Below, piece after piece: positions 50,197 to 62,145 of a DNA stretch of 64,000 nucleotides. Both the position numbers and the translations under genes were made by a program. The stretch covers positions 3,100,606 to 3,164,605 of the forward strand of contig KI632513.1 in the NCBI GenBank assembly GCA_000504425.1. Reading direction: 5' to 3'. This DNA is from Rhodopseudomonas palustris JSC-3b (GTDB lineage Bacteria; Pseudomonadota; Alphaproteobacteria; Rhizobiales; Xanthobacteraceae). The notes below the pieces were generated by a model. That model saw only the letters and a program-made list of their open reading frames with translations. It made no database searches and was not told the origin of the DNA. Numbering within the stretch: the first letter of the stretch is position 1; every line of letters begins with the position of its first letter.

Positions 50197-50802
50197 ATGG
50201 ACAAGTTCACCACGCTGGAAGGCGTCGCCGCGCCCTTGAAGATCATCAATGTCGATACCGACATGATCATCCCCAAGCAGTACCTGAAGACCATCAAGCG
50301 CACCGGGCTCGGCAAGGGCCTGTTCTCGGAACAGCGCTATCGCGACGACGGCAGCGAGAACCCGGACTTCGTGCTCAACAAGCCCGCTTATCGCGGCACC
50401 AAGATTCTGATCGCCGGCGACAATTTCGGCTGCGGCTCGAGCCGCGAGCACGCGCCGTGGGCGCTGCTCGATTTCGGCATCCGCTGCGTGATCTCGACCT
50501 CGTTCGGCGACATTTTCTACAACAACTGCTTCAAGAACGGCGTGCTGCCGATCCGCGTGTCGCAGGCCGATCTCGACAAGCTGTTCGACGACGCCGAGCG
50601 CGGCTCGAACGCCACCATGACCATCGATCTGCCGAACCAGGAAATCCGTGGTCCGGACGGCGGCAAGGTCAAGTTCGAGATCGATCCGTTCCGCAAGCAC
50701 TGCCTGATCAACGGCCTCGACGATATCGGCCTGACGCTGGAGAAGAAGGCCGCGATCGACAGCTTTGAGGCCAAGGCCAAGCAGGAACGCGCCTGGGCCT
50801 GA
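50197..50802 (+). CDS. leuD: 3-isopropylmalate dehydratase small subunit
   Basis: LeuD is the swivel-domain partner of LeuC. The 201-residue protein has [20 protein letters not shown], the substrate loop [20 protein letters not shown] and the late [20 protein letters not shown]. It starts at ATG 50197. leuC at 47046 is separated by a terminator, a repeat and two opposite-strand genes, so leuD is likely expressed with the metallopeptidase gene or from its own promoter. Confidence 0.98.
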   Translation: MDKFTTLEGVAAPLKIINVDTDMIIPKQYLKTIKRTGLGKGLFSEQRYRDDGSENPDFVLNKPAYRGTKILIAGDNFGCGSSREHAPWALLDFGIRCVISTSFGDIFYNNCFKNGVLPIRVSQADLDKLFDDAERGSNATMTIDLPNQEIRGPDGGKVKFEIDPFRKHCLINGLDDIGLTLEKKAAIDSFEAKAKQERAWA

Positions 50803-50810
50803 CCTGCTCA

Positions 50811-50835
50811 CGGCCGCCACAGCGCGTGGCGGCCG
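50811..50835 (+). terminator. 3' hairpin directly after leuD
   Basis: Perfect arms CGGCCGCCAC and GTGGCGGCCG lie 9 bases after the stop with a 5-base loop. There is no T run, so it may protect the 3' end rather than terminate. Confidence 0.5.
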
Positions 50836-51188
50836 CTCACTGCTCCCGACCTTCGTCTGGCCCGCTGACGGGCCGGACATGCAGCTGCTCCGCAATCAGC
50901 TCTGACGCGCGGCGCTGCAACTTTCGCGCGCTGTGACGCGCGCCCGCCGGGCCCTGATCAGCCCGCGCCGACCCCGGTTTTCATCACGATTTCCCGCACA
51001 GATTGGCCATCGGCACGCGCGGCACACGCGGTAGTCGTACGAGGCAACTGCGAGCTGTTCGCGTAACCTTCGGTAAAGGGCCGCGTCCTAGTGTCGCGGC
51101 ATCAATTCCGTCGCGCGGACTGTTTGTTCGCTTAGCGAACGACGGTTCCGACACGACCCGCGGCCAGACAGACATTTAGGATAGTCCG
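50836..51188. other. Intergenic region upstream of the chemoreceptor
   Basis: No gene is supported in these 353 bases. The only clear feature is the small palindrome GTTCGCT-T-AGCGAAC (51126-51140), 49 bases before the chemoreceptor start, which may be an operator or leader hairpin. Confidence 0.5.
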
Positions 51189-52880
51189 ATGAAGGTTCGT
51201 CTCTCCATTTCGATGATGATCGTTATTTTCGCGGTCACGGTTGCGGTGGGGCTCGCAGCGATGCTGACCACCAGCACGCTGGCGCTCAAGCAATTGCGGG
51301 TTGGCGGACCGCTGTACACGCAGATCAAGCTCGGCAACGATCTGGTCGCCGATATTCTGCCGCCGCCGGCCTACATCATCGAAGCCTATCTGGAAGCGAC
51401 GCTGGCGCTGCGCCGGCCGGCCGAACTGTCCGACCATGCCGCCAAGCTGGCGAAGCTCCATAAGGATTACAGCGATCGCAAGGATTACTGGACCAAGTCC
51501 GAGCTTGAGGACGCCATCAAGAAGCGCCTGACGGTGGATTCCGACGCCGAGGTGCAGAAGTTCTGGAGCGCCGCCGAGAATGAGCTGCTGCCGGCGCTGG
51601 CCAAGGGCGACATGACCCAGGCCAACGCCGCTTATGCCAAGCTCGAAACGAGCTATCTGGCGCATCGCGCCATCATCGACGCCATCGTCAACAAGGCCAA
51701 CGAAGCCAATGCGACGCTCGAGACCACCGCGGCGACCGAGGTCGGCAGCTATTCGACCGTGGTCTGGACGGTGTCGGGGCTGGTGATCACCATCATCGCA
51801 CTCGGCGTATTCGGCATCGCGATCGGCCTGGTGCGTCCGGTGGTGCGCCTGACCGCGGCGATGGAAGGCATGGCCGCTGGCAATCTCAACATCGAAATTC
51901 CCGGCGCTGATCGCGGCGACGAAATCGGCGGCATGGCCAAGGCGGTGTCGGCGATCCGCGAAAATGCCGAGCAGAAGGCGCGCGACGAGGCCGAGGCCAA
52001 GAGCCGCCAAGACCAGCTGGCCGCGGAGCAGCGCAAGGCGGACATGGCCAAGCTGGCCGATGCCTTCGAAGGCGCAGTCGGCGAGATCGTCGATACCGTG
52101 TCCTCGGCTGCCACCGAGCTGGAGATGTCCGCCAACGCGCTGCTGGCGACCGCCGAGCGCTCATTGACGCTCGCCACCGGCGTCGCGGAATCCTCGGAAA
52201 AGGCCTCGGGCAGTGTGCAATCGGTGGCCTCGGCCAGCGAGGAACTGACCGCCTCGGTGCATGAAATCAGCCGCCAGGTTCACACCTCGGCGCAGGTCGC
52301 GAACCAAGCGGTCGATCAGGCCAGCAAGACCAACAACCGGGTCAGCGAACTGAGCAATGCCGCGGCCCGGATCGGCGACGTGGTCGAACTGATCAACACC
52401 ATTGCCGGCCAGACCAATCTCTTGGCGCTGAACGCCACTATCGAAGCGGCGCGGGCCGGCGAAGCGGGGCGCGGCTTTGCGGTGGTCGCCTCCGAGGTCA
52501 AGGCGCTGGCGGAGCAGACCGCGCGGGCGACCGGCGAGATCGGCCAGCAGATCAACGGCATTCAGGCCGCGACCGCGGAGTCGGTTTCGGCGATCCAGGA
52601 AATCGGCGGCATCATCCGGAAGATGTCGGAGATTTCGTCCACCATCGCCTCGGCGGTCGAGGAGCAGGGCTCCGCCACCAAGGAGATTTCGGTCAGCATC
52701 CAATCGGCGGCGCAGGGCACCTCGCAGGTCAATGCCGATATTTCGAGCGTCCAGGGCGGCGCCCGTGAGACCGGGGCGGCTTCGGCGCAGGTGCTGTCGG
52801 CGGCGCAATCGCTGGCCGGCGAGAGCAATCGGCTGAAGGCCGAAGTGAGCAATTTCCTGCGCTCGGTGCGCGCGGCTTAA
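51189..52880 (+). CDS. Methyl-accepting chemotaxis protein
   Basis: This is a transmembrane receptor controlling the CheA kinase. The 563-residue protein has TM1 at about 8-30, a periplasmic helical sensor domain (about 31-185), TM2 at about 190-212, a HAMP domain (about 213-265, [20 protein letters not shown]) and a signalling domain with the hairpin tip [20 protein letters not shown] followed by [20 protein letters not shown]. The signal it senses is unknown. It has no CheB/CheR pentapeptide tail. It is monocistronic by appearance. Confidence 0.96.
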   Translation: MKVRLSISMMIVIFAVTVAVGLAAMLTTSTLALKQLRVGGPLYTQIKLGNDLVADILPPPAYIIEAYLEATLALRRPAELSDHAAKLAKLHKDYSDRKDYWTKSELEDAIKKRLTVDSDAEVQKFWSAAENELLPALAKGDMTQANAAYAKLETSYLAHRAIIDAIVNKANEANATLETTAATEVGSYSTVVWTVSGLVITIIALGVFGIAIGLVRPVVRLTAAMEGMAAGNLNIEIPGADRGDEIGGMAKAVSAIRENAEQKARDEAEAKSRQDQLAAEQRKADMAKLADAFEGAVGEIVDTVSSAATELEMSANALLATAERSLTLATGVAESSEKASGSVQSVASASEELTASVHEISRQVHTSAQVANQAVDQASKTNNRVSELSNAAARIGDVVELINTIAGQTNLLALNATIEAARAGEAGRGFAVVASEVKALAEQTARATGEIGQQINGIQAATAESVSAIQEIGGIIRKMSEISSTIASAVEEQGSATKEISVSIQSAAQGTSQVNADISSVQGGARETGAASAQVLSAAQSLAGESNRLKAEVSNFLRSVRAA

Positions 52881-52908
52881 CGGCAGGGCACATCTGCTCA
52901 CCACACAC

Positions 52909-53026
52909 CGTCATTCCGGGGCGCGCCGTAAGGCGCGAGCCCGGAATCTCGATCTGGCTCGGACTAAACGATCAACAAGCTCGCAATTCCGGGTTCGCGA
53001 GCTAACGCTCGCGCCCCGGAATGACA
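52909..53026. repeat. Family C inverted repeat, large copy
   Basis: CGTCATTCCGGGGCGCGCCG and GCTAACGCTCGCGCCCCGGA with AATGAC form long mirrored arms with inner stems. It lies between the convergent chemoreceptor and CitE-like genes. Confidence 0.85.
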
Positions 53027-53058
53027 CGACCCTTGATGACAGCGCGCCGCCGTGCGGA

Positions 53059-53952
53059 TCAGGCCGGCCGCGCCGGCTGCGCCATCGCCGCAATGGCATC
53101 CGCAATCGCGATGGTCTTCTTGGCGATCTCGGCATGGAGCCGTTCCACCATCCGGCCATCGAGCTGGATCGCGCCGCGCGTGGCGTTCTCGGGCAGCGCG
53201 AACGCCGCGATGATCTTGCGCGCCTGCTCGACCTCTGCCGCGGGCGGGGTGAAGGTGGCGTTACAGGCTTCGATCTGGCTCGGGTGGATCAGCGTCTTGC
53301 CGTCAAAGCCGAAATCGCGCGACTGCGCGCATTCACTGGCAAAGCCTTCGATATTGGCGATGTCGCTGAACGGGCCATCCAGGATAGTCAGCCCGTAAGC
53401 GCGCGCGGCGAGCACGCAATGGCTGATCATCGGCAGCATGGTGGCGCGGCCGGGCAGCATCCTGATCCCGGTTTCGCGGGAAATGTCGTTCGGGCCGAAC
53501 ACGAAGCCGGCGAGCCGCATCTCCTCGTCCTGGGCCTGCGCGGCCAGCTGCTCGGCATTGAGCACACCGCGCGCGGTCTCGATCATGATCCAGACCTTGA
53601 TCGACATGTCGGCGCCAATATCGGTGAGCCGGTTGGCGACCGCGGCGAGATCATCGACGCTCGACACTTTGGGCACCAGAATGCCGTCGGGCTTGGCCTT
53701 GCCGGCCATCGCGAGATCGTCGAGCCACCACGGCGAATCGAGCGCATTGATGCGCACCAGCACTTCGCGGCGGCCAAAACCGCCTTCCGCCAGCGTGCTG
53801 GCGATCTGCGCCCGCGCGGTTTCCTTGGCGTCGGGCGCGACGGCATCTTCGAGGTCGAGGATGACGCCATCGGCCGGCAGCAGCCGCGCTTTTTCCAGCG
53901 CGCGTGCATTCGAGCCCGGCATGAACAGCAAACTGCGACGCGGTCGGATCAT
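53059..53952 (-). CDS. CitE/HpcH-HpaI-family CoA lyase
   Basis: The 297-residue TIM-barrel protein starts at ATG 53952 (MIRPRRSLLFMPGSN). It has the metal-binding VILDLEDAVAPDAKETAR, PKVSSVDDLAAV, the Glu in IMIETARGVLNAEQL and FGPNDISRETG, a pattern of CitE-like beta subunits and of malyl-CoA/citramalyl-CoA lyases. As no citrate lyase partner genes are nearby, a stand-alone CoA-ester lyase is more likely. The substrate (malyl-, methylmalyl- or citramalyl-CoA) cannot be chosen from sequence. Confidence 0.9.
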   Translation of the reverse strand: MIRPRRSLLFMPGSNARALEKARLLPADGVILDLEDAVAPDAKETARAQIASTLAEGGFGRREVLVRINALDSPWWLDDLAMAGKAKPDGILVPKVSSVDDLAAVANRLTDIGADMSIKVWIMIETARGVLNAEQLAAQAQDEEMRLAGFVFGPNDISRETGIRMLPGRATMLPMISHCVLAARAYGLTILDGPFSDIANIEGFASECAQSRDFGFDGKTLIHPSQIEACNATFTPPAAEVEQARKIIAAFALPENATRGAIQLDGRMVERLHAEIAKKTIAIADAIAAMAQPARPA

Positions 53953-54065
53953 GGCCCCCCCTAATCTTTCGGTATGACGGCGATAACACTTTGTCATGAC
54001 AACAGGAAGCCTTGTGCCGCTCAACCGCCTATGGTTATCGGAGGTGAACCGGGTCGAGGACAAAG

Positions 54066-54716
54066 ATGACATCGTTTCCGCACAGCCTGCTTTCGGGCTA
54101 TCGCAGTTTCAACTCGCAGCGATTGCCGACCGAGCAGGCCCGCTATCGAGAACTCTCCGAGCGTGGTCAGGCGCCGGAGATCATGGTGATCGGCTGTTGC
54201 GATTCCCGGGTGTCGCCCGAGGTGATCTTCGACGCCGGCCCCGGCGAATTGTTCGTGCTGCGCAACGTCGCCAATCTGGTGCCGGTCTATGCGCCGGACG
54301 GCGCGGTCCATGGCGTATCAGCAGCGCTGGAATATGCGGTGCAGGTGCTGCGGGTGAAGCACATCGTGGTGCTCGGCCATGCGCAGTGCGGCGGCATCCG
54401 CGCCTTTGTCGATCAGACGGAGCCGCTGTCGCCGGGCGATTTCATCGGCAAATGGATGCAGATGTTCGAGACCGCCGCGCAGGGCGTCGATCAAGCGCCG
54501 CAGGAACCGATCAGCCAGTTCCTGACCCGGCTCGAACAGGCCGGCGTCAAGCGCAGCCTGCATAATCTGATGACCTTCCCATGCATCAACGTGCTGGTCG
54601 GCCGCGGCAAGCTGCAACTGCACGGCGCTTATTTCGGCGTAGCCGAAGGCTCGCTGTCGGTACTCGATCACGACAGCGGCGAGTTCCGCGAAGTGACGGA
54701 ATCGTTTGCCGGCTGA
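54066..54716 (+). CDS. Beta-class carbonic anhydrase
   Basis: The enzyme interconverts CO2 and bicarbonate with a zinc ion. The 216-residue protein has the zinc ligands in IGCCDSRVSPE and LGHAQCGGIRAF and the active-site Asp-Arg pair in the first motif. Internal HGVSAALEYAVQVLRVKHIV also fits the family. ATG 54066 is used. It is divergent from the CitE-like gene, with about 113 bases between starts. A bicarbonate supply would serve carboxylating enzymes in such a phototroph. Confidence 0.96.
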   Translation: MTSFPHSLLSGYRSFNSQRLPTEQARYRELSERGQAPEIMVIGCCDSRVSPEVIFDAGPGELFVLRNVANLVPVYAPDGAVHGVSAALEYAVQVLRVKHIVVLGHAQCGGIRAFVDQTEPLSPGDFIGKWMQMFETAAQGVDQAPQEPISQFLTRLEQAGVKRSLHNLMTFPCINVLVGRGKLQLHGAYFGVAEGSLSVLDHDSGEFREVTESFAG

Positions 54717-54756
54717 GTTGATGATCCGGTCCCGAAACGCTCAGGACCGGATCGCT

Positions 54757-54855
54757 GTTAGAGCTTCGGTTCTGATAGAATCAGAACCGAAGCTCTAACT
54801 TTATGTCCTGACGCGTTTTCTTCACGCGAACCGGAATCCACTTCGCTCGAAAACG
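54757..54855. repeat. Family E repeat: perfect 20-base inverted repeat plus conserved tail
   Basis: GTTAGAGCTTCGGTTCTGAT and ATCAGAACCGAAGCTCTAAC flank a 3-base loop. They are followed by ACGCGTTTTCTTCACGCGAA and CACTTCGCTCGAAAACGC, a combination I recall as common in Bradyrhizobiaceae intergenic DNA. It ends just after the gpmA stop and may serve both convergent genes as a 3' end. Confidence 0.9.
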
Positions 54856-54861
54856 CTATGG

Positions 54862-55485
54862 TTACTTCGCCAGATCGACCACCGAGGCCACGGTGGCGTC
54901 GGCGTTGAGGCGATACACCACCGGCGCGCCAGTGCCGAGTTCGCGCTTCAGAATCTGCTCCGGCGTCAGCTTTTCCAGCACCATGATCAGCGCGCGCAGC
55001 GAATTGCCGTGCGCGGCCACCAAGGTGCGCTCGCCGCGCAGCACACAGGGCAGGATCTCCTGCACGTAGTAAGGCAGGGTGCGCGCCAGCGTGTCCTTGA
55101 GGCTTTCGCCGCCGGGCGGCGGCACGTCATAGGACCGGCGCCAGATCAGCACCTGCTCCTCACCCCACTTCTTACGGGCGTCATCCTTGTTGAGACCGGA
55201 CAGGTCGCCATAGTCGCGCTCGTTCAGCGCCAGGTTCTTGTAGGTCTTCAGCCCGGTCTGGCCGAGCTCGGTGAGCATCAGATCGAGCGTGTGCTGGGCG
55301 CGGGTCAGCGCCGAGGTGAAGGCGACGTCGAAGGTAAAACCCTGCGCTTTCAGCTTCTGGCCGGCGGCCTTGGCTTCGGTGACGCCGAGTTCGGTGAGGT
55401 CGGGATCCTTCCAGCCCGTGAACAGGTTCTTCAGGTTCCAGTCGCTCTGGCCATGCCGCACGAGCACGAGGAGACGATCACTCAT
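54862..55485 (-). CDS. gpmA: 2,3-bisphosphoglycerate-dependent phosphoglycerate mutase
   Basis: GpmA interconverts 2- and 3-phosphoglycerate. The 207-residue protein starts [17 protein letters not shown], carrying the phosphoacceptor His, and has the second catalytic His in [13 protein letters not shown], plus [20 protein letters not shown]. The short length is typical of alphaproteobacterial GpmA. It follows dapB by 33 bases on the same strand, so cotranscription is likely. Confidence 0.95.
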   Translation of the reverse strand: MSDRLLVLVRHGQSDWNLKNLFTGWKDPDLTELGVTEAKAAGQKLKAQGFTFDVAFTSALTRAQHTLDLMLTELGQTGLKTYKNLALNERDYGDLSGLNKDDARKKWGEEQVLIWRRSYDVPPPGGESLKDTLARTLPYYVQEILPCVLRGERTLVAAHGNSLRALIMVLEKLTPEQILKRELGTGAPVVYRLNADATVASVVDLAK

Positions 55486-55518
55486 AGTCTGCTATCCGGG
55501 TTGAGAGGGTCGATGAAT

Positions 55519-56340
55519 TCAGGATGAAGCGTCGCCGAGGCCGAGCACATCGGCCATCGAATACAGCCCCGGCGAACGGCCGCGCGCCCACAGCGCCGCT
55601 TTGAGCGCGCCATTGGCGAAGATCATGCGATCCTCGGCCTTGTGGGTCAGTTCGATCCGCTCCTGCGGGCCGGCGAAGATGACGGTGTGATCGCCGGTGA
55701 CCGTGCCGCCGCGCAGGCTGGCAAAGCCGATATCGCCGGCGCGCCGCGCGCCGGTGACGCCATCGCGGCCACGCGCCGAATGCTCGCTGAGCGCGATGTT
55801 GCGGCCGGCCGCAGCGGCTTCGCCTAGCAGCAGCGCGGTGCCAGACGGCGCATCGACCTTGGCCTTGTGGTGCATCTCGACGATTTCGATATCAAAACTG
55901 TCGTCGAGCGCCTGCGCGACGCGCTTGACCATCGCCGCCAGCAGATTGACGCCAAGGCTCATATTGCCGGACTTCACCACCACGGCCTGATTGGTGACGC
56001 TGCGGATCACCGCATCATCCGACGCCGACAGCCCGGTGGTGCCGATCACATGGACGATGCCGCGCTGCGCCGCGATCGCGACATTGGCGATGGTGGCGGC
56101 CGGTGCCGTGAAATCGAGAATGCCATCGGCATGGGCCGACAGCTCCCACAAATCCGACGACAATTTCACGCCATTGGCGGGCAGCCCGGCCAGCACCCCG
56201 GAATCCTCGCCCAGCAGCGGCGAATTCGGCGATTCCAACGCGCCGGCGATCACCGCGCCCGAGCTTTCAGTAATGGCTCGCACCAGCGCCCGGCCCATCC
56301 GGCCGCCGGCACCTGCAACAATCAAACGCATCTCAGACAT
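55519..56340 (-). CDS. dapB: 4-hydroxy-tetrahydrodipicolinate reductase
   Basis: DapB makes tetrahydrodipicolinate in lysine and diaminopimelate synthesis. The 273-residue protein has the nucleotide-binding [19 protein letters not shown], and the catalytic region [20 protein letters not shown] with the His and Lys pair. ATG 56340 starts it; ATG 56331 is possible. Its pathway partner dapF is at 39129. Confidence 0.97.
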   Translation of the reverse strand: MSEMRLIVAGAGGRMGRALVRAITESSGAVIAGALESPNSPLLGEDSGVLAGLPANGVKLSSDLWELSAHADGILDFTAPAATIANVAIAAQRGIVHVIGTTGLSASDDAVIRSVTNQAVVVKSGNMSLGVNLLAAMVKRVAQALDDSFDIEIVEMHHKAKVDAPSGTALLLGEAAAAGRNIALSEHSARGRDGVTGARRAGDIGFASLRGGTVTGDHTVIFAGPQERIELTHKAEDRMIFANGALKAALWARGRSPGLYSMADVLGLGDASS

Positions 56341-56413
56341 GGTTCAGCGGCCCTCGATCTTTGCCGCGGTATAGCCGCCACGGCTGCGGCGGGCAACCAA
56401 GGCGGCGGCGGCT

Positions 56414-56716
56414 TTAGGGCTGCGGCCCGTCATAGCCTTCGATCACCACCAGATCGCTGTCGGCATAGGGCGAGCGCAGCGCCACCAGGCGCTGATATTC
56501 GGGCGAGTGATAGCAGGCGAGCGCGGTCTCGTAGTCCTTGAACTCGATCACCACATTGCGGGTGCGCGATGAGCCTTCCTTGGTCTCGAACCGCCCGGCG
56601 CGCACCAGAAATCTGGCGCCGAACTGGCGAAACACCGAACCGTTCTGCGCAACATATTCTTTGTAGCCGTCCATATCGGCGACATCGATGCGCGCCACCC
56701 AATAGCCCTTGGCCAT
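56414..56716 (-). CDS. DUF1330-family protein
   Basis: The 100-residue protein is a ferredoxin-like-fold member of DUF1330: KGYWVARIDVADMDGYKEYV near the N-terminus, RFLVRAGRFETKEG in the middle, and VIEFKDYETALACYHSPEYQ in the C-terminal half. The function is unknown; related folds are dimeric alpha/beta-barrel proteins. It lies on the minus strand between dapB and pyrF. Confidence 0.9.
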   Translation of the reverse strand: MAKGYWVARIDVADMDGYKEYVAQNGSVFRQFGARFLVRAGRFETKEGSSRTRNVVIEFKDYETALACYHSPEYQRLVALRSPYADSDLVVIEGYDGPQP

Positions 56717-56748
56717 GTTGCTTCCCGTCCGTTGCGCGCGCCGCCCCT

Positions 56749-57456
56749 CTAGCCGGCGGCCGCGGCGATTTCCTCGACAATGGCGGCGGCGGCGCTTTTC
56801 GGATCGTCCGCGCCGATCACCGGGCGGCCCACCACCAGATAATTGGCGCCGGCCGCGATCGCGCGCGCCGGGGTCATGATGCGCTTCTGATCATCGGCCG
56901 AGCTGCCGGCCGGGCGAATGCCGGGGGTGACCAGCAGAATGTCCGGCCCGAGCAATTGCCGCAGATGGCCGGCTTCCTCCGGCGAACAGACCAGACCATT
57001 GATGCCGAGCGCCTGCGCCTGGTGGGCGCGGCGCTCCACCAGATCGCGCACGCCGAGCTGATAGCCGGCTTCCTGCAGATCGGCATCGTCATAAGAGGTC
57101 AGCACCGTGACCGCGAGAATCTTCAGCTTGGACTGGCCGCGCGCCTCGACCGCGGCCTTCATGGTCTGCGGATAGGCATGCACGGTGACAAAGGTCGCGC
57201 CGAGTTCGGCCAGGCTTTCGACGCCGCGGCCCACAGTATTACCGATGTCATGCAATTTGAGATCGACAAACACCTTCTTGCCCGCGGCTTTGAGCGCGCG
57301 CGCCAGCGGCAGACCGCCGGCATAAGCGAGCTGATAGCCGATCTTGTAGAAGCTGACGGTATCATCGAGCCGATCGACCATCGCCTCAGCGGCGCGCAGG
57401 TCAGGCAGATCGAGCGCAACGATCAGCCGATCGCGCGGATTGATAGGAGCGGTCAT
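56749..57456 (-). CDS. pyrF: Orotidine 5'-phosphate decarboxylase
   Basis: PyrF catalyses the last step of UMP synthesis. The 235-residue TIM barrel has [19 protein letters not shown], the catalytic [20 protein letters not shown] (the Lys-x-x-Asp set) and the phosphate-binding [17 protein letters not shown]. It starts at ATG 57456, six bases after the flavin reductase gene, so cotranscription with that gene and the downstream DUF1330 gene is probable. Confidence 0.97.
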   Translation of the reverse strand: MTAPINPRDRLIVALDLPDLRAAEAMVDRLDDTVSFYKIGYQLAYAGGLPLARALKAAGKKVFVDLKLHDIGNTVGRGVESLAELGATFVTVHAYPQTMKAAVEARGQSKLKILAVTVLTSYDDADLQEAGYQLGVRDLVERRAHQAQALGINGLVCSPEEAGHLRQLLGPDILLVTPGIRPAGSSADDQKRIMTPARAIAAGANYLVVGRPVIGADDPKSAAAAIVEEIAAAAG

Positions 57457-57462
57457 GAAAAC

Positions 57463-58041
57463 TCACTTCATCTGCTGGGCGAATGCGATGAGCTGCTGCA
57501 CCATGGCCTGCAGCGCCTCGACATCGGCGTTGTTCTTGAGCCGGCCCTGGTCGTCATAGGCCTGATCGGCAAACGACAGGGTGAGCTGGTTGGGGATCAC
57601 CGGGGCCCGGCAACCGGACAGGATCAGCCGCAGCGCGGCCAGGCAGCGCGCGCCGCCGAGTTTGCCGGCCGAAGCCGCGGCGAGTGCGAACGCGCGGTTA
57701 CGAAACACTGCACCTGCGCTCTCGCCGGGGTCCTGGACCCGCGACACCCAATCGATGGCGTTCTTGAGCAGCGGCGGCGGCGCGGAATTATATTCTGGGG
57801 TCACCAGCAGCACGCCCTGATGGGCGCCGATCATGCGCTTGAGCTGCACCGCTTCTTCGGGCACCCCGGAGCGGGCTTCCAGATCGCCGTCATAGATCGG
57901 CAGCGGATAGTCGGCGAGCGACAGCTCGGTGACATCGGCGCCAGCGCGCAGCAATTCAGCCGCCGCCATTTGCGCCAGCCTGATATTGAGCGAGCCGGTG
58001 CGCAGCGAGCCGGGAATGACGAGAATTTTGACCGCTGACAT
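57463..58041 (-). CDS. NADPH-dependent FMN reductase-like flavoprotein
   Basis: The 192-residue flavodoxin-fold protein starts at ATG 58041 (MSAVKILVIPGSLRTGSLN). It has the FMN phosphate loop GSLRTGSLN, LPIYDGDLE and LVTPEYNSAPPPLLKNAIDW, signatures of the ArsH/ChrR-like NAD(P)H:FMN or quinone reductases. It may reduce quinones or metals, but the electron acceptor is not predictable. It lies six bases upstream of pyrF. Confidence 0.92.
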   Translation of the reverse strand: MSAVKILVIPGSLRTGSLNIRLAQMAAAELLRAGADVTELSLADYPLPIYDGDLEARSGVPEEAVQLKRMIGAHQGVLLVTPEYNSAPPPLLKNAIDWVSRVQDPGESAGAVFRNRAFALAAASAGKLGGARCLAALRLILSGCRAPVIPNQLTLSFADQAYDDQGRLKNNADVEALQAMVQQLIAFAQQMK

Positions 58042-58102
58042 GGTGACCGCCGTCCTGGCTCCGATCGCAACTTTCGAGACGCCGGCAGCCACGCCGACCG
58101 GG

Positions 58103-58705
58103 TCAGACCCTGCGATACACCCAAACGCGCGCCGGCGGAACGTTCATCCAGATCCGCTCGGAGGCCTCGGTGGTAATGCCGTGCAGCGATTTCGGGATCG
58201 GCGGCGCCACCGAATAGGTGAACTGCACGAAGGGCGCGCCCGGCGCCAGCAGCACGAAGGCATCGCGCATCAGCCGCAGCCGGGTCAGCATCGGCTTGGT
58301 GACCAGCGGCAGCCCCGACACCACGGCCGAGGCCGGGGTCTTCAGCACTTTCCAGATCGAATCCCGCAGCCGGTAGGCGTCGCCCTGCACCACGGTCGCC
58401 AGCGGATAGCGATCGCGCAGCAGCGCGCAGAAGCTGGGATTGTACTCGACCAGCACCAGACGGCGCGGATCGACGCCACGCTCGACCAGCGCCTGGGTGA
58501 TGGCGCCGGTACCGGGGCCGAGTTCGACCACCGGGGCATCGGAATCGATGTTGACGTACAGCGCCATGGTGCGGGCGAGCACTTTGCCCGAGGGCATCAC
58601 GGCGCCCATATGGAGCGGTTTTTCGATCCATGAGCGGAGAAAGCGAACCTCGTCGTCAAGACGAGGCTGTTTTTTCAACGCACGCACGGAAGATTGCAGA
58701 GCCAT
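58103..58705 (-). CDS. SAM-dependent methyltransferase, PmtA-like
   Basis: The 200-residue class I methyltransferase has VVELGPGTGAITQALVERGV (motif I), LVLVEYNPSFCALLRDRYPL and VVSGLPLVTKPM. The N-terminal FLRSWIEKPLHMGAVMPSGK resembles rhizobial and Rhodobacter phospholipid N-methyltransferases (PmtA) that make phosphatidylcholine. A related rRNA-dimethyltransferase fold is the alternative. The substrate is therefore probably phosphatidylethanolamine but unproven. It starts at ATG 58705 and stands between dnaJ and the flavin reductase gene. Confidence 0.85.
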   Translation of the reverse strand: MALQSSVRALKKQPRLDDEVRFLRSWIEKPLHMGAVMPSGKVLARTMALYVNIDSDAPVVELGPGTGAITQALVERGVDPRRLVLVEYNPSFCALLRDRYPLATVVQGDAYRLRDSIWKVLKTPASAVVSGLPLVTKPMLTRLRLMRDAFVLLAPGAPFVQFTYSVAPPIPKSLHGITTEASERIWMNVPPARVWVYRRV

Positions 58706-58795
58706 GTTTGGCTACCAGGCCGTCGGGACGGCGAATGTCAAATTTCTGTTACAGACGTATAGGGAGCGTTACGAGGGGTCAAGTCGATCGGCTGC

Positions 58796-59929
58796 TCAGG
58801 ATTGCGCCCGAGCGCCGAAGAAGTCTTTGACCTTGGTAAAAAAGCCAGCGGCTTCGGGCTGAGTGGCCCCGGAGGACAGTTTTTCGAACTCCGCGAGCAG
58901 CTCTTGCTGCCGCTTAGTGAGGTTTTGCGGGGTCTCGACCACCACCTGGACATACATGTCGCCGGTCTGCCGGGATCGAAGTACCGGCATGCCCTTGGCA
59001 CCGATCCGGAAGCGGCGGCCGGTCTGGGTTCCGGCCGGAACCTTAACCTTTGATTGACCACCGTCGATGGTCGGCACCTCGAAATCGCCGCCGAGCGCCG
59101 CGGTCACCATCGAGATCGGCACCCGGCAATGCAGGTCAGCGCCATCGCGCTGGAAGAACTCGTGATTGGCCACCGACAGGAAAATGTAGAGATCGCCGGG
59201 CGGGCCACCGCGCAGCCCGGCCTCGCCTTCGCCCGCCAGCCGGATGCGGGTGCCGTCCTCGACGCCTTGCGGGATGTTGACCGACAGCGTGCGATCGCGC
59301 GAGATCCGGCCCGAGCCGGAGCAGGACGGGCAGGGATCGTCGATGGTCTGGCCGCGGCCCTGGCAGCCCGGGCAGGTCCGTTCCAAAGTGAAGAAGCCCT
59401 GCGCCTGACGCACCCGGCCATGGCCACCGCACATCGAACAGGTGCGCGGCTTGGTGCCGGCCTTGGCGCCGGTGCCGGAGCAGGGTTCGCAGGTCACCGC
59501 CACCGGGATTTCGATCTTCGCGGTCTTGCCGGCGAAGGCGTCCTCCAGGGTGATTTCCATATTGTAGCGCAGGTCGGCGCCGCGCTCGCGGCCACCGCTG
59601 CGGCCACGCTGCCCGGCCATGCCGAACAGGTCTTCGAAAATGTCTGAGAATGACGACGCGAAGCCAGCGCCAAAGCCGGCGCCCATGCCGCCGCCCTGCT
59701 CGAACGCGGCATGACCGAAGCGGTCATAGGCGGCGCGCTTTTCGCTGTCCTTGAGGACCTCGTAGGCCTCGTTGATTTCCTTGAATTTGACTTCGCTGGA
59801 CTTGTCGCCCGGATTGCGATCCGGATGCCACTTCATCGCCAGCTTGCGGAACGCGCTTTTCAGCGTGGTTTCGTCGGCGGTGCGTTCGACTTCAAGGGTT
59901 TCGTAATAGCAGCGCTTGGTGGTGGACAT
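58796..59929 (-). CDS. dnaJ: Chaperone DnaJ (Hsp40)
   Basis: DnaJ delivers substrates to DnaK and stimulates its ATPase. The 377-residue protein has the J domain with [14 protein letters not shown] (HPD) at about 30-45, a Gly/Phe-rich region ([10 protein letters not shown]), four zinc repeats ([40 protein letters not shown]) and two beta-sandwich substrate domains. It lies 168 bases after dnaK on the same strand, with a palindrome between them. Confidence 0.97.
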   Translation of the reverse strand: MSTTKRCYYETLEVERTADETTLKSAFRKLAMKWHPDRNPGDKSSEVKFKEINEAYEVLKDSEKRAAYDRFGHAAFEQGGGMGAGFGAGFASSFSDIFEDLFGMAGQRGRSGGRERGADLRYNMEITLEDAFAGKTAKIEIPVAVTCEPCSGTGAKAGTKPRTCSMCGGHGRVRQAQGFFTLERTCPGCQGRGQTIDDPCPSCSGSGRISRDRTLSVNIPQGVEDGTRIRLAGEGEAGLRGGPPGDLYIFLSVANHEFFQRDGADLHCRVPISMVTAALGGDFEVPTIDGGQSKVKVPAGTQTGRRFRIGAKGMPVLRSRQTGDMYVQVVVETPQNLTKRQQELLAEFEKLSSGATQPEAAGFFTKVKDFFGARAQS

Positions 59930-59995
59930 CAGTCTGATCCGCCCGAACTGTCGTCTTCACTCCGAGAAATGTCCCGGCACAATCAGCCGGAAACC

Positions 59996-60017
59996 GATCA
60001 GGCCGGCCGGCCTGATC
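59996..60017. other. Perfect palindrome between dnaK and dnaJ
   Basis: GATCAGGCCGGCCGGCCTGA followed by TC reads the same on both strands. In RNA it would form a 9-base stem with a GGCC loop, 67 bases upstream of dnaJ. It could adjust dnaJ level relative to dnaK. It is not followed by a T run. Confidence 0.7.
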
Positions 60018-60097
60018 CGCTCCCGTCAAGAAAATGACCCCCAACCAGAATTCCGCGCGAGCGCCGAATTTGGCCGAGGGTCACATTCATCGGGGCA

Positions 60098-62011
<1,914 letters not shown>

Positions 62012-62117
62012 GGTCCTCATATCCTTCTTTTTGCGGCAGGTTGGCTGGGCCCTGGCGGCGCGCCAATCCAACCCCCCAGAAATAATCAAAGCGCGCGATA
62101 GTGCGGCGGTGAGCCTC

Positions 62118-62145
62118 ATATAGGAGGGGGGTCGAACGCCGCAAG
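62118..62145 (-). promoter_or_regulatory. Putative RpoH (sigma-32) promoter of dnaK
   Basis: Read on the minus strand, CTTGCG (62145-62140), 14 bases, then TCCTATAT (62125-62118) resembles CTTGAA-N13-15-CCCCATNT. The predicted start is about 100 bases before the dnaK ATG. No CIRCE inverted repeat was seen. Confidence 0.65.
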
